Source: Bacteriovorax stolpii (GTDB lineage Bacteria > Bdellovibrionota > Bacteriovoracia > Bacteriovoracales > Bacteriovoracaceae). From it: 6,645 nt of DNA. Below are positions 1 through 6,063 of this stretch, piece after piece; within the stretch, counting starts at the first letter, position 1, and each line of letters opens with the position of its first letter. The DNA lies in assembly GCA_945862475.1 (NCBI GenBank), contig CAMAYW010000137.1:1-6645 (forward strand), read 5' to 3'. A model generated the notes under the pieces. The model worked only from the letters and a program-made list of their open reading frames with translations, was not told where the DNA came from and made no database searches. Made by a program: the position numbers and the translations under genes.

Positions 1-291
1 CTTCACAAGACAGCTCATCAATTCTCAACGAAGCCAGCTCTTGCCTTTGATTACTCGAATCCAAAGCGTGTAAAGAGAAATCGTGCCCTTTTAAATCTTG
101 GTGGCCTTGCCATCGGATTTATTAAGCTTCCAGGTTGGTTAAAAGGAAGTGTTGAGACGTTTATTAAGTCTTTCTATGTTGATCAAGTTCGTCTTGAAGG
201 TGCCCTTGTTGGTTACTTCGAGTCCACTGGTGATACAGTGATGATTGATAAAGTATATTCTCAGAGAGCTAATTACTACATCGTTCGATAG
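1..291 (+). CDS. C-terminal part of an unidentified protein (5' end outside window)
   Basis: Reading frame 1 is open from the first base of the window to a TAG at 289-291, giving the last 96 residues of a protein that begins upstream. The visible part is basic at first (FDYSNPKRVKRNRA), then has a moderately hydrophobic Gly-rich stretch (LLNLGGLAIGFIKLPGWLKG), and ends in alternating hydrophobic and polar residues rich in Tyr and Val (VRLEGALVGYFESTGD, then QRANYYIVR). The ending would suit a beta-rich C-terminus. I recognise no family and propose no function. Codon choice resembles the neighbouring genes and the frame has no internal stop, so a real gene is likely. It converges on ccsA, and the two genes share the terminator at 296-329. 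There is only a 19-bp gap between the two stop codons. Confidence 0.75.
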   Translation, partial: LHKTAHQFSTKPALAFDYSNPKRVKRNRALLNLGGLAIGFIKLPGWLKGSVETFIKSFYVDQVRLEGALVGYFESTGDTVMIDKVYSQRANYYIVR

Positions 292-295
292 TTTT

Positions 296-329
296 AAAAA
301 GAACTGCTGCTTAGGCAGCAGTTCTTTTC
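296..329. terminator. Bidirectional intrinsic terminator between the left-edge gene and ccsA
   Basis: A perfect hairpin has left arm 301-310 (GAACTGCTGC), loop TTAG 311-314 and right arm 315-324 (GCAGCAGTTC). It is extended by A297-A300 pairing with T325-T328, about 14 bp in all. Read on the plus strand it is followed by TTTTCTTC. Read on the minus strand it is followed by five T (300-296). It can therefore stop transcription of both converging genes. The ccsA stop codon (TAA, complement of 311-313) lies in the loop, and the last ccsA codons form one arm. Confidence 0.9.
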
Positions 330-1834
330 TTCATACAAGAGACTAAAATTAAGATCTGAATCGCAAAAAAACTTCCAAGAAAGACAGCTCCCCCCTCAGA
401 AAATCCGTAAGAATGAAGGCCGCTTGCTAGGATGTAGTTCACTCCAAACCAGGCCATCATGACACTCATAAAGGCACCCGCGACAAGAGGTACGAAACGG
501 TGAGCAGGAATCCAGGTTGTATACTTACCGTGAAGAATCGCCATATAGATAAGAAGCACAATTAAAGACCAAGTCTCTTTTGGATCCCAGCCCCAAAATC
601 GGCCCCAAGAATAGTCCGCCCAAACTCCACCGAGGATCACTCCCGCCGAAAGAAGAACGACTCCAAACTTAATACTGGTGTAGATAAGATCCACCTCGTA
701 TTTATAATCATTTGAGCTAACCGTTCTGAACCTGGATCTTATGAGAAGAGAATTCGCTAGAATCCAGGAAAGGGCAAGGGCCGCATAAGATAAGATAACT
801 GTCGTGACGTGAGTTGAAAGCCAGAAATTATCTCGTAAGACAGGAACTAAAGGAGAGATTCCCTCATCCAGCATTCCGTTAGCAAATTTCATCATCATGA
901 GTGAGAGAACATTGAAAGCAAGTCCAGCTACAACAAAAAGAATCTCTTTTCTCATGAAAAAGATGACAATACTTATAATAAGAGCTCCGAACCCAGAAAA
1001 CATGACGGTCTCATACATATTTGTAATCGGGGCCCTGCCAGATATCATGACTCTCATACTCATCGCCGTTATCTGAAAAGCGATGGAGAGTGTGGTTAAA
1101 ACAATTCCAGGAATTTTGTTTTTTGTGATGATAAAAAACATGATGGCAAGAATGGAGAGAAGAAGAGACCAGGTAAAAAGATTCCATTTAAAATAATTTA
1201 ATTCAATCAGGTAGTGCTCACCCTTTATTTTTAAGTAAGAGTCTTTTGCTTCCCGAAAGAGAAATTCAATGGGGTTTGACCCTTTGCCTTGCGCCCCTGC
1301 AATCCTTTGTTCCGTAATAAACTCGGAAAGAGGAATAAATTGGATTTTCCCGTCTTGAGTAATAGGAATGTTCCATGCTCTTGCACTAACAATTGCGTCG
1401 TAAGTTTGAAGGCGTCCCTGAACTTTATTTAACTCTTTTTTGAAACTATTGTTTTCTTTTATTTTAGCAAGCTCTCGAGTGATGATGTCTCTTTTTTGGA
1501 TCAATTCCCCAACAGGCACGCTCGTTTGATCAGGGCCCATGCCAAGAGATTTTCTTACCTCAACATGCTCAACCTTCACATTGATAGGTAAATCTAAAGG
1601 CATTCCAAAGGCCTTGAGAGAAAGCTTACAAAAGGCTTCTGTGGAGCTTAAATCACCAACCTTAGTCTCACCTGTGATGTACTTCAGGGTTTCTGTGGCA
1701 AGGACAAAAAGAGGTTTTTCCCTTCCACCAGAGAGAGTTGGGAACGTTTCTAAGTCTTTTGTGCAAAAATTGAGGGAACTCTGTGCCCATAAAGAACCAG
1801 ACAATAAGGAGATCAGTAATAAAATGTTAAGCAC
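311..1834 (-). CDS. ccsA: CcsA/ResC-type cytochrome c haem-lyase subunit with N-terminal periplasmic domain
   Basis: This is the integral membrane subunit of system II cytochrome c biogenesis. With ResB/CcsB it moves haem across the inner membrane and attaches it to CXXCH motifs of apocytochromes. The haem-binding WWD motif is clear at residues 405-424 (WADYSWGRFWGWDPKETWSL). Candidate haem-ligand histidines are H342 (STHVTT, P-His1), H435 (AILHGK, TM-His2) and H474 (GLHSYGF, P-His2). GRAPITNMYE at 266-275 is also typical. About nine membrane segments lie between 216 and 500. Unlike the usual CcsA of about 300 residues, this 507-residue protein begins with a probable signal peptide (1-17, ending LWA) and a periplasmic region of about 200 residues. 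That region includes GREKPLFVLATETL and a charged, probably coiled-coil stretch (110-145), resembling the middle part of fused CcsBA proteins. The start is GTG, overlapping the ccsB stop by 8 nt, with GGAG 6 nt upstream. CcsA identity is secure; the domain's role is not. Confidence 0.95.
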   Translation of the reverse strand: MLNILLLISLLSGSLWAQSSLNFCTKDLETFPTLSGGREKPLFVLATETLKYITGETKVGDLSSTEAFCKLSLKAFGMPLDLPINVKVEHVEVRKSLGMGPDQTSVPVGELIQKRDIITRELAKIKENNSFKKELNKVQGRLQTYDAIVSARAWNIPITQDGKIQFIPLSEFITEQRIAGAQGKGSNPIEFLFREAKDSYLKIKGEHYLIELNYFKWNLFTWSLLLSILAIMFFIITKNKIPGIVLTTLSIAFQITAMSMRVMISGRAPITNMYETVMFSGFGALIISIVIFFMRKEILFVVAGLAFNVLSLMMMKFANGMLDEGISPLVPVLRDNFWLSTHVTTVILSYAALALSWILANSLLIRSRFRTVSSNDYKYEVDLIYTSIKFGVVLLSAGVILGGVWADYSWGRFWGWDPKETWSLIVLLIYMAILHGKYTTWIPAHRFVPLVAGAFMSVMMAWFGVNYILASGLHSYGFSEGGAVFLGSFFAIQILILVSCMKKRTAA

Positions 1835-3440
1835 TTGCTTCTCCAGGTTTTAAATGAGGTCTTTTTCGAATGACAAAATGCCAAATGGAACCCAAAACTA
1901 ATAAGAGAGATCCTAAATATTTCCAGAATCGTCCCGGATCAAAGTTCACCGATAAAACAGATCCAAAAGGACCTTCATTCGTCTGAAAATATGACGCTTG
2001 ATAAAATGTGAAATCTTTATATTTTAAAGGATTGTTCATAAACACTCGATGTTTTGTTGAGCCCTCGTTTCCTTTAAAGAGTGTAACAAAGCTCTCGTAA
2101 CTAGCGGGGTTATTTGTTCCGGGATCTGTATCCATTTTAAATTGATCCAAAACAATTTCATAAGGCAAAAGAAGTTGTTTCTTCGAAAGCTCAAATGTTA
2201 CTCGTTCACCATTTTTATTATAAGCAACAGGCTCCAAAGAATTGACCCAAAATCGCTGTCCCTCAATTTCCACTTCAACCGCCTTCAGGTTACCTTTAAT
2301 AACCTGACTGTTATCTTGAATGGGTTTTGTATAAACTGGAACCATCGTCGGGTAGGCATCAGACCGATGCTCTAAGACACTCACTTTAAAACCCATCCAT
2401 GGAAGTTCAATGTCTTTTTGAATGGAGGCATGGGATTCCCACTTCTGATTTTCCTTATTGAAAAAGGCAGCATTCTTTCCAAATAAGAAAAGGTGAGGAG
2501 CTGTTTCAAACATCTTTTTACTAAAAATTCGAAACGGAGATAATTCATTAAGTTCCATCTTATCATCAAGAGGAAGTGGAGACATGGTAGGTAAAAACCT
2601 AATTTGTCTTCCTTCAAAGCTAACTTCTATGACCTCTCTGCCATTAATACTTTTGAGTTTTCTAATATCACTAGGGCCAGGGCTCATGCACCCAGATGTT
2701 TCACCATTCCAGATGATGAGACCATCTTGAGTGTTGTCATCAAAGCACCCCAAAAGAGTCTCTGGCATGTAATGGACATTAAGTGGGCCAAGTCTTTGGG
2801 TGTTATTAAAATCAGATTGAGGGTGAAGACTAAGAGTTAATTTTTCAGAAAAATTATCATTATAAAGAAGATACTGAGTCGAAGACTGAGTTTTGTCTTC
2901 AACTTTTACCGGAATCCAGCCCTGCTCATTTTCAGCAAATGGAAGAAATTTATTAATGCGAATACCTTCGTACTCGTAACCTAATTCTTTTTCAAAGGCC
3001 CCATAGGGAAGTGCAATTGTGACTTCCTTACCTTTTGATGGAAACTGGATCTTAAATTCGTCCTCGTTCAGTTGAATCTCCCTCGCCGGAAGGTTGGGAT
3101 TCAAAGTCATAGTTCCATCAACACCTGAGTGATAAGTCACATAAGAGCCAAGAAACAAAGTTATAAGACCGGCATGGATCACATAAAATCCAGCGAGATG
3201 TTTTTTAAATGGCAATCGAATAAGAGTTGCGAAAAGAATGGAGAGAAACATGGCAAATTGTATACCCATGAACCAAAGAGACTTATAAATCAGGCGATTC
3301 GCATATTCGGTCCCATGATAGGATTCCATAAATGTGCCGTAAGCAAGTGAAGCAGCAAATAGCAAAATAATAAAAACAGCGAACTTAAGGTTACCGAAAA
3401 AGAGTTCAACTTTTCTGTAGTACTGGATAATTATATTCAT
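1827..3440 (-). CDS. ccsB: ResB/CcsB cytochrome c biogenesis protein
   Basis: This is the partner of CcsA in the system II haem export and ligation complex of the inner membrane. The 537-residue protein has the standard ResB layout. Three N-terminal membrane segments lie at about 19-38, 55-75 and 84-104, followed by a large periplasmic domain (about 105-503) and a last membrane segment (about 506-524). Family signatures include ASLAYGTFMES (30-40), the membrane histidine H89 in YVIHAGL (candidate TM-His1), NNPLKYKDFTFYQASY (469-484), and DPGRFWKYLG (501-510) entering the last segment. Two cysteines, C232 and C251, lie in the periplasmic domain and could form a disulfide; that is inference. 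The ATG at 3440 is the first possible start, because an in-frame TGA lies 16-18 nt upstream. No convincing Shine-Dalgarno precedes it. The gene follows the DUF1624 gene by 34 nt and overlaps ccsA by 8 nt, as expected for an operon whose two products act together. Confidence 0.94.
   Translation of the reverse strand: MNIIIQYYRKVELFFGNLKFAVFIILLFAASLAYGTFMESYHGTEYANRLIYKSLWFMGIQFAMFLSILFATLIRLPFKKHLAGFYVIHAGLITLFLGSYVTYHSGVDGTMTLNPNLPAREIQLNEDEFKIQFPSKGKEVTIALPYGAFEKELGYEYEGIRINKFLPFAENEQGWIPVKVEDKTQSSTQYLLYNDNFSEKLTLSLHPQSDFNNTQRLGPLNVHYMPETLLGCFDDNTQDGLIIWNGETSGCMSPGPSDIRKLKSINGREVIEVSFEGRQIRFLPTMSPLPLDDKMELNELSPFRIFSKKMFETAPHLFLFGKNAAFFNKENQKWESHASIQKDIELPWMGFKVSVLEHRSDAYPTMVPVYTKPIQDNSQVIKGNLKAVEVEIEGQRFWVNSLEPVAYNKNGERVTFELSKKQLLLPYEIVLDQFKMDTDPGTNNPASYESFVTLFKGNEGSTKHRVFMNNPLKYKDFTFYQASYFQTNEGPFGSVLSVNFDPGRFWKYLGSLLLVLGSIWHFVIRKRPHLKPGEASA
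1841..1844 (-). promoter_or_regulatory. Ribosome binding site for ccsA inside the end of ccsB
   Basis: GGAG on the minus strand lies 6 nt before the GTG at 1834-1832 and within the last codons of ccsB. It supports the GTG start and suggests that the overlapping ccsB and ccsA genes are translated together. Confidence 0.7.
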
Positions 3441-3474
3441 TTGGCCGGTAATTTCTCACGTTGGGGAGAGATTG

Positions 3475-4146
3475 TCACCTAACCAAGAGTTGACTGGCCA
3501 ACCAAATAAGCCCAAAGAGTAAGGGTTGATGAATCAAATAAATTTTAAGGGAGTTTTGTCCAAGAAAATTCAAATATTGGTTGGGCCCCATTTTTTGGAG
3601 TATTCCTTGCCTAGACAAAAATGGTTCAATCAGGCTTCCCAAAAGAATCGCCCAAAACCAAGGATAAATGGGGATAAAGTCCATCGACTGTCGTTTCGTA
3701 AGTGACGAAACCCATTTGATGTCGAAATCCAAAATGTATTGGCCAGTAAGAATGAGAATAAAGATCCCAAATCCTAAGAGTCTGCGATTTACAAGCAGTG
3801 CACCAAAGAGAGAGCCCAGACATATACAATGAAGAGTTCCGAAGTAAATCCAATTTGAGGGAAACATAAAATAAGTTCCAAGACTTATTCCGAGGGCAGA
3901 TAGGCCGAGTTTCAGGCTTCTTTGTAAAAGAGCTTGGCGGTTTATCTGAGGTCTATGGGTAAAATTGAGAGAGGCCCCGACACAAAAAAGAAAGGTAAAA
4001 GCAATCACTCTTGGGAATGCAAACCAAAAACCGGAGGAAAAATCTAAATTCACAAATCCAAACATCTGCAGATCATAGGTCGCATGAAAGATGATCATCC
4101 ACAGGACAGCAATTCCCCTTAAAGAGTCGAGATAATGCGCTCTCAA
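3475..4146 (-). CDS. DUF1624 / HGSNAT-catalytic-like multi-pass membrane protein
   Basis: This 223-residue integral membrane protein belongs to the bacterial DUF1624 group, related to the catalytic domain of heparan-alpha-glucosaminide N-acetyltransferase and more widely to membrane acyltransferases. Supporting motifs are RAHYLDSLRGIAV at the N-terminus, FHATYDL (20-26) with the conserved H21, the Cys-containing helix around FLFCVGASLN, IYFGTLHCICLG (100-111), DFIPIYPWFWAILLG (156-170), and SLKIYLIHQPLL near the end. About six or seven hydrophobic helices fill the chain. The length fits the short bacterial form, and the acyl substrate cannot be told from sequence. The start is TTG, supported by GGAGG four bases upstream and by the family motif beginning at residue 2. 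It overlaps the TPK-like gene by 4 nt (TTGA), indicating coupled translation. Nothing in the family ties it to cytochrome c assembly, so co-transcription with ccsBA may be coincidental. Confidence 0.85.
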   Translation of the reverse strand: MRAHYLDSLRGIAVLWMIIFHATYDLQMFGFVNLDFSSGFWFAFPRVIAFTFLFCVGASLNFTHRPQINRQALLQRSLKLGLSALGISLGTYFMFPSNWIYFGTLHCICLGSLFGALLVNRRLLGFGIFILILTGQYILDFDIKWVSSLTKRQSMDFIPIYPWFWAILLGSLIEPFLSRQGILQKMGPNQYLNFLGQNSLKIYLIHQPLLFGLIWLASQLLVR

Positions 4147-4769
4147 ATGGCCTCCGGAAAATAGATGAAAATGGGTCCTGAAACATCAATCTCAAGAGTA
4201 CCCTTGGCCACATTTGAAAGTCCATGACTTGAAAAGGGCTGAATGGTCGAGCGATTTAAAAGGGGGTAGGCGCAGTCTCCCGTCAATTTAAGCTCGACTT
4301 CCTTTAAGCAGCCAATTGAAAAAAGTCCATGATGACTAATTTTCCAGTTCCCTTCGGACATAAGAAGAAAAGTCATTCGACCTTCATAATCATAGAATTT
4401 TATAAGAGATTCTGGTTGATTCTCTAAAAATCGAAGCCCCTCTCCGAGATTAAAAATTTCATGATCCTTTCTTCCGCCAAGAAACCCCCACAGGTGAAGA
4501 GTTTTAGAGGTCTGACTTTGAATTAAATCAAAGGCAAGGGAGAGATCTGATTTATCTTTATGAGTTGAAAAGTGAAAAGTATGCTTAGAATTGATCTCAC
4601 CATGAAAGGAATCCTTATCGCCAATCCATACGTCTGAGGATTTCGTAAAATGAGCACCTCCATCAACACATAATAAAGGATGCACAGACATTGAGACTGG
4701 GATCTCGGGTCCCATGGGCCCCAAGAAAACCCATTCGGGATTTTCATTTAGTTCAAGTGGTAATTTCAT
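4143..4769 (-). CDS. Thiamine pyrophosphokinase-like protein
   Basis: This cytosolic enzyme is predicted to transfer pyrophosphate from ATP to thiamine, making thiamine diphosphate. With the start at 4769 it has 208 residues, the usual size of the family. Motifs in order are CVDGGAH (34-40), IGDKDSF (49-55, family GDxDS), KDKSDLSLAF (71-80, family DKxD), GFLGGRKDHEIFN (95-107), and near the C-terminus the Y-P-L segment (168-170) and HGLSN (182-186), which in the family precedes the final thiamine-binding beta strands. A longer frame reaches 4877, but its first 36 residues run antisense into the neighbouring plus-strand gene and its Shine-Dalgarno, so the ATG at 4769 is preferred. The ribosome binding site at this ATG is weak (AAGG about 14 nt upstream). 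It is the first gene of the run that continues into DUF1624, ccsB and ccsA. Assignment to the TPK fold is firm; substrate is inferred. Confidence 0.86.
   Translation of the reverse strand: MKLPLELNENPEWVFLGPMGPEIPVSMSVHPLLCVDGGAHFTKSSDVWIGDKDSFHGEINSKHTFHFSTHKDKSDLSLAFDLIQSQTSKTLHLWGFLGGRKDHEIFNLGEGLRFLENQPESLIKFYDYEGRMTFLLMSEGNWKISHHGLFSIGCLKEVELKLTGDCAYPLLNRSTIQPFSSHGLSNVAKGTLEIDVSGPIFIYFPEAI
4151..4155 (-). promoter_or_regulatory. Ribosome binding site deciding the TTG start of the DUF1624 gene
   Basis: GGAGG on the minus strand lies four bases before TTG (4146-4144). The spacing is slightly short, but no other start in this frame keeps the conserved RxxxLDSLRG motif at the N-terminus. 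This site supports the TTG call and the 4-nt overlap with the upstream gene. Confidence 0.7.
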
Positions 4770-4804
4770 GATACATATCTTAGCCTTTATCTTAGATGTT
4801 GAGT
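4770..4804. promoter_or_regulatory. Divergent intergenic region with an 8-bp direct repeat
   Basis: This short region between the divergent TPK-like gene and the 218-residue protein gene must hold, or lie next to, the start signals for both. TATCTTAG occurs at 4776-4783 and again at 4788-4795, 12 bp apart centre to centre. On the minus strand each copy reads CTAAGATA and could serve as part of a -10 element. I could not pair any -10 with a good -35 element in either direction, so no promoter is called exactly. Confidence 0.35.
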
Positions 4805-4810
4805 AGGAGG
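4805..4810 (+). promoter_or_regulatory. Strong Shine-Dalgarno fixing the GTG start of the 218-residue protein
   Basis: A full AGGAGG lies 8 nt before GTG at 4819-4821. It is among the best ribosome binding sites in the window, so it decides the start codon. It also argues against extending the opposite-strand TPK-like gene upstream through this site. Confidence 0.85.
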
Positions 4811-4818
4811 ATAAAATA

Positions 4819-5475
4819 GTGGGCTTAATTAAGTCGAACAGAGCAAAAAATCTTTTAGAAAACCTAAGCCATTTCAAGGACCATAAAACACCTGGGATGA
4901 GAAAATTTCCTGGGTCTGGGCCTGAAATTTACTTTGAATTAGAAACAGAAAGTGAAATCGTCAAAAAATTGTCATTTTTTGGTGAGATTAATGATGTTCA
5001 CAAAATTCTTTTTGAATCTATGGCCAGTCTTTTGATGAATAGGCCAATTTCAAAATTAGATGCTTTTACCTTAAGAGAACTTGAGGCTTATTTAAGGGAT
5101 AAAAATTCTGAAGCTTCCATTGAGGAAATGACAGAAAATGATGATATTTATCTTAAAAAAGTCTTTGGCTGGCTAAAAACTTTAGGCCAAAAACCACTTT
5201 CTAAAGATTATCATTTCTCCTCTGAAAATCGACCTTTTTGCGAATTAAAATTAGCGGACAAGATAAAAGAAATTCGTGGTTTTTTAAATTCTCCTGAAAT
5301 TCTTACATTATATAGAAATGTTGGCATTCCTGAGCTCATTGACGTCGAGGAGATGACTGTTTATCTCAATGTTCCTTATAGCTCCAAAGAAGAAAAAGAG
5401 CTCTTTCATGAGCTTCATCAACTCGGAGTGGAGGCCTTTCGGGATGAAAATTTAAACTTCATTCCAGAATCCTAG
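4819..5475 (+). CDS. Uncharacterised 218-residue soluble protein, possible IscU/NifU-like N-terminal segment
   Basis: I do not recognise a characterised family. The start is GTG, supported by AGGAGG eight bases upstream. The product is soluble, rich in Glu, Lys and Leu, and has no signal peptide or membrane segment. Residues 30-80 run as a beta-hairpin-like part (EIYFELETESEIVKKLSFFG) followed by helices (ILFESMASLL, then NRPISKL). This order and the sequence PGSGPE...FFG...SMASLL...RPISKL recall the IscU/NifU N-terminal scaffold fold, but the ligand cysteines are absent: the only cysteine of the protein is C141. This resemblance is inference and weak. Next come RELEAYLRDKNS (86-97), a basic linker, and a C-terminal region (146-218) with GIPELIDVEEMTVYLNVP and a helix EEKELFHELHQLG. 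No terminator follows it; transcription may continue into the GNAT gene, which also has its own promoter. Confidence 0.8.
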   Translation: MGLIKSNRAKNLLENLSHFKDHKTPGMRKFPGSGPEIYFELETESEIVKKLSFFGEINDVHKILFESMASLLMNRPISKLDAFTLRELEAYLRDKNSEASIEEMTENDDIYLKKVFGWLKTLGQKPLSKDYHFSSENRPFCELKLADKIKEIRGFLNSPEILTLYRNVGIPELIDVEEMTVYLNVPYSSKEEKELFHELHQLGVEAFRDENLNFIPES

Positions 5476-5486
5476 AAAAAATGTGT

Positions 5487-5516
5487 TTGATTAATTGTTT
5501 TTTTTTTCGTTACAAT
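5487..5516 (+). promoter_or_regulatory. Sigma70-type promoter upstream of the GNAT gene
   Basis: A -35 box TTGATT (5487-5492) and a -10 box TACAAT (5511-5516) are separated by 18 bp. They match the consensus at four and five of six positions. The spacer contains a run of ten T (5498-5507). The -10 ends 39 bp before the start codon, leaving a short leader. The spacer is one base longer than the optimum of 17. Confidence 0.55.
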
Positions 5517-5555
5517 ACAACTAGAGCTTTTAAGACAATTATTCAAAAGTAGAAA

Positions 5556-6008
5556 ATGGAAGAAATAAAATCGTTAGTTTTTAGAGAGGCAAAAAAAGAA
5601 GAAGAAGTTGTCAATCTTTCGAAGTTTGATATCCAAGCCTTCACTGACACTCAGGATTTCTCCTGGTCTTTAGACAACATCAAAAGAGAAGTGAAAACCG
5701 GCTGGAAATTGTTTTCAGTTATGACTGATGAAGAAATTGTGGCGGCTGTTCTTATGAAAAAGGACGGCGACACCCTGTTTACTAAAAACACTCCGATTAA
5801 AATGGCTTTTCAGGGGAATGGATTTTCCCATCAAATTAAGAATTTTTACGAAGAAGAAGCAAAGCGATCTCATATAAGAAAAGTTATTAACTATTGTCCT
5901 GTTGATAATTTTCGCATGATTGCACTCAATGAGAGTCATGGGTACAAGAGAACGGGGAATGCTTTCGGGCTTAGTAATAATATTATTGAATGGGTCAAAG
6001 TTCTATAA
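5556..6008 (+). CDS. GNAT-family N-acetyltransferase
   Basis: This 150-residue cytosolic protein is predicted to transfer an acetyl group from acetyl-CoA to an unknown amine. It shows the GNAT order: an N-terminal strand and helix (LVFREAKKEEEVVNLSKFD), a central strand pair (KLFSVMTDEEIVAAVLMKK, 51-69), the acetyl-CoA pyrophosphate loop QGNGFS (86-91, family Q/RxxGxG/A) opening the long helix (SHQIKNFYEEEAKR), the strand KVINYCPVDN, and the typical closing motif NFRMIALNESHGYKRTG (118-134). The last glycine of the loop is replaced by Ser, which the family tolerates. Its substrate cannot be inferred. The start ATG has only a weak Shine-Dalgarno (AAAAGTAGAAA), but no better in-frame start exists. 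A sigma70-like promoter lies just upstream. The SWIB gene follows 55 bp downstream, so an acetyltransferase sits beside a Lys-rich DNA-associated protein; any functional link is speculation. Confidence 0.82.
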   Translation: MEEIKSLVFREAKKEEEVVNLSKFDIQAFTDTQDFSWSLDNIKREVKTGWKLFSVMTDEEIVAAVLMKKDGDTLFTKNTPIKMAFQGNGFSHQIKNFYEEEAKRSHIRKVINYCPVDNFRMIALNESHGYKRTGNAFGLSNNIIEWVKVL

Positions 6009-6024
6009 AGCCAATACAAACCAA

Positions 6025-6043
6025 TGGGAACTCGAGAGTCCCA
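6025..6043 (+). other. Possible hairpin in the leader of the SWIB gene
   Basis: TGGGA (6025-6029) pairs with TCCCA (6039-6043). With one bulged A (6030), CT (6031-6032) can pair with AG (6037-6038), leaving the loop CGAG. The hairpin ends nine bases before the Shine-Dalgarno at 6053. It could protect the 5' end of the mRNA or tune translation; there is no direct evidence for either. Confidence 0.35.
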
Positions 6044-6052
6044 AATTAAGAC

Positions 6053-6057
6053 GGAGG
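6053..6057 (+). promoter_or_regulatory. Shine-Dalgarno deciding the SWIB protein start
   Basis: GGAGG lies six bases before ATG at 6064-6066. The frame is open upstream to 5920, but that extension runs through the end of the GNAT gene. This strong site and the conserved basic N-terminus place the real start at 6064. Confidence 0.88.
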
Positions 6058-6063
6058 AATTTT

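Noticed and set aside
1539..1853. Plus-strand open frame of 104 codons antisense to ccsA
   Set aside because: It lies wholly opposite ccsA and the ccsB end, has no domain or good ribosome binding site, and ccsA is firmly supported by conserved motifs.
2381..2617. Minus-strand open frame inside ccsB in another reading frame
   Set aside because: It is a shadow of the ccsB coding sequence, which shows family motifs before and after; no independent start signal.
4770..4877. N-terminal extension of the TPK-like gene by 36 residues
   Set aside because: It would run antisense through the Shine-Dalgarno and first codons of the divergent gene, and the family motifs begin shortly after the ATG at 4769.
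5475..5507. Terminator after the 218-residue protein gene formed by AAAAAA and the T10 run
   Set aside because: The stem would be only A-T pairs around a long loop, too weak for an intrinsic terminator. The T run is better explained as part of a promoter spacer.
5986..6009. Promoter TTGAAT / TATAAA before the SWIB gene
   Set aside because: The boxes are only 12 bp apart, too close for sigma70 RNA polymerase, and no better-spaced -35 is seen.
5920..6063. N-terminal extension of the SWIB protein by 48 residues
   Set aside because: This stretch is the 3' end of the GNAT gene in another frame. GGAGG and ATG at 6064 give a normal start.
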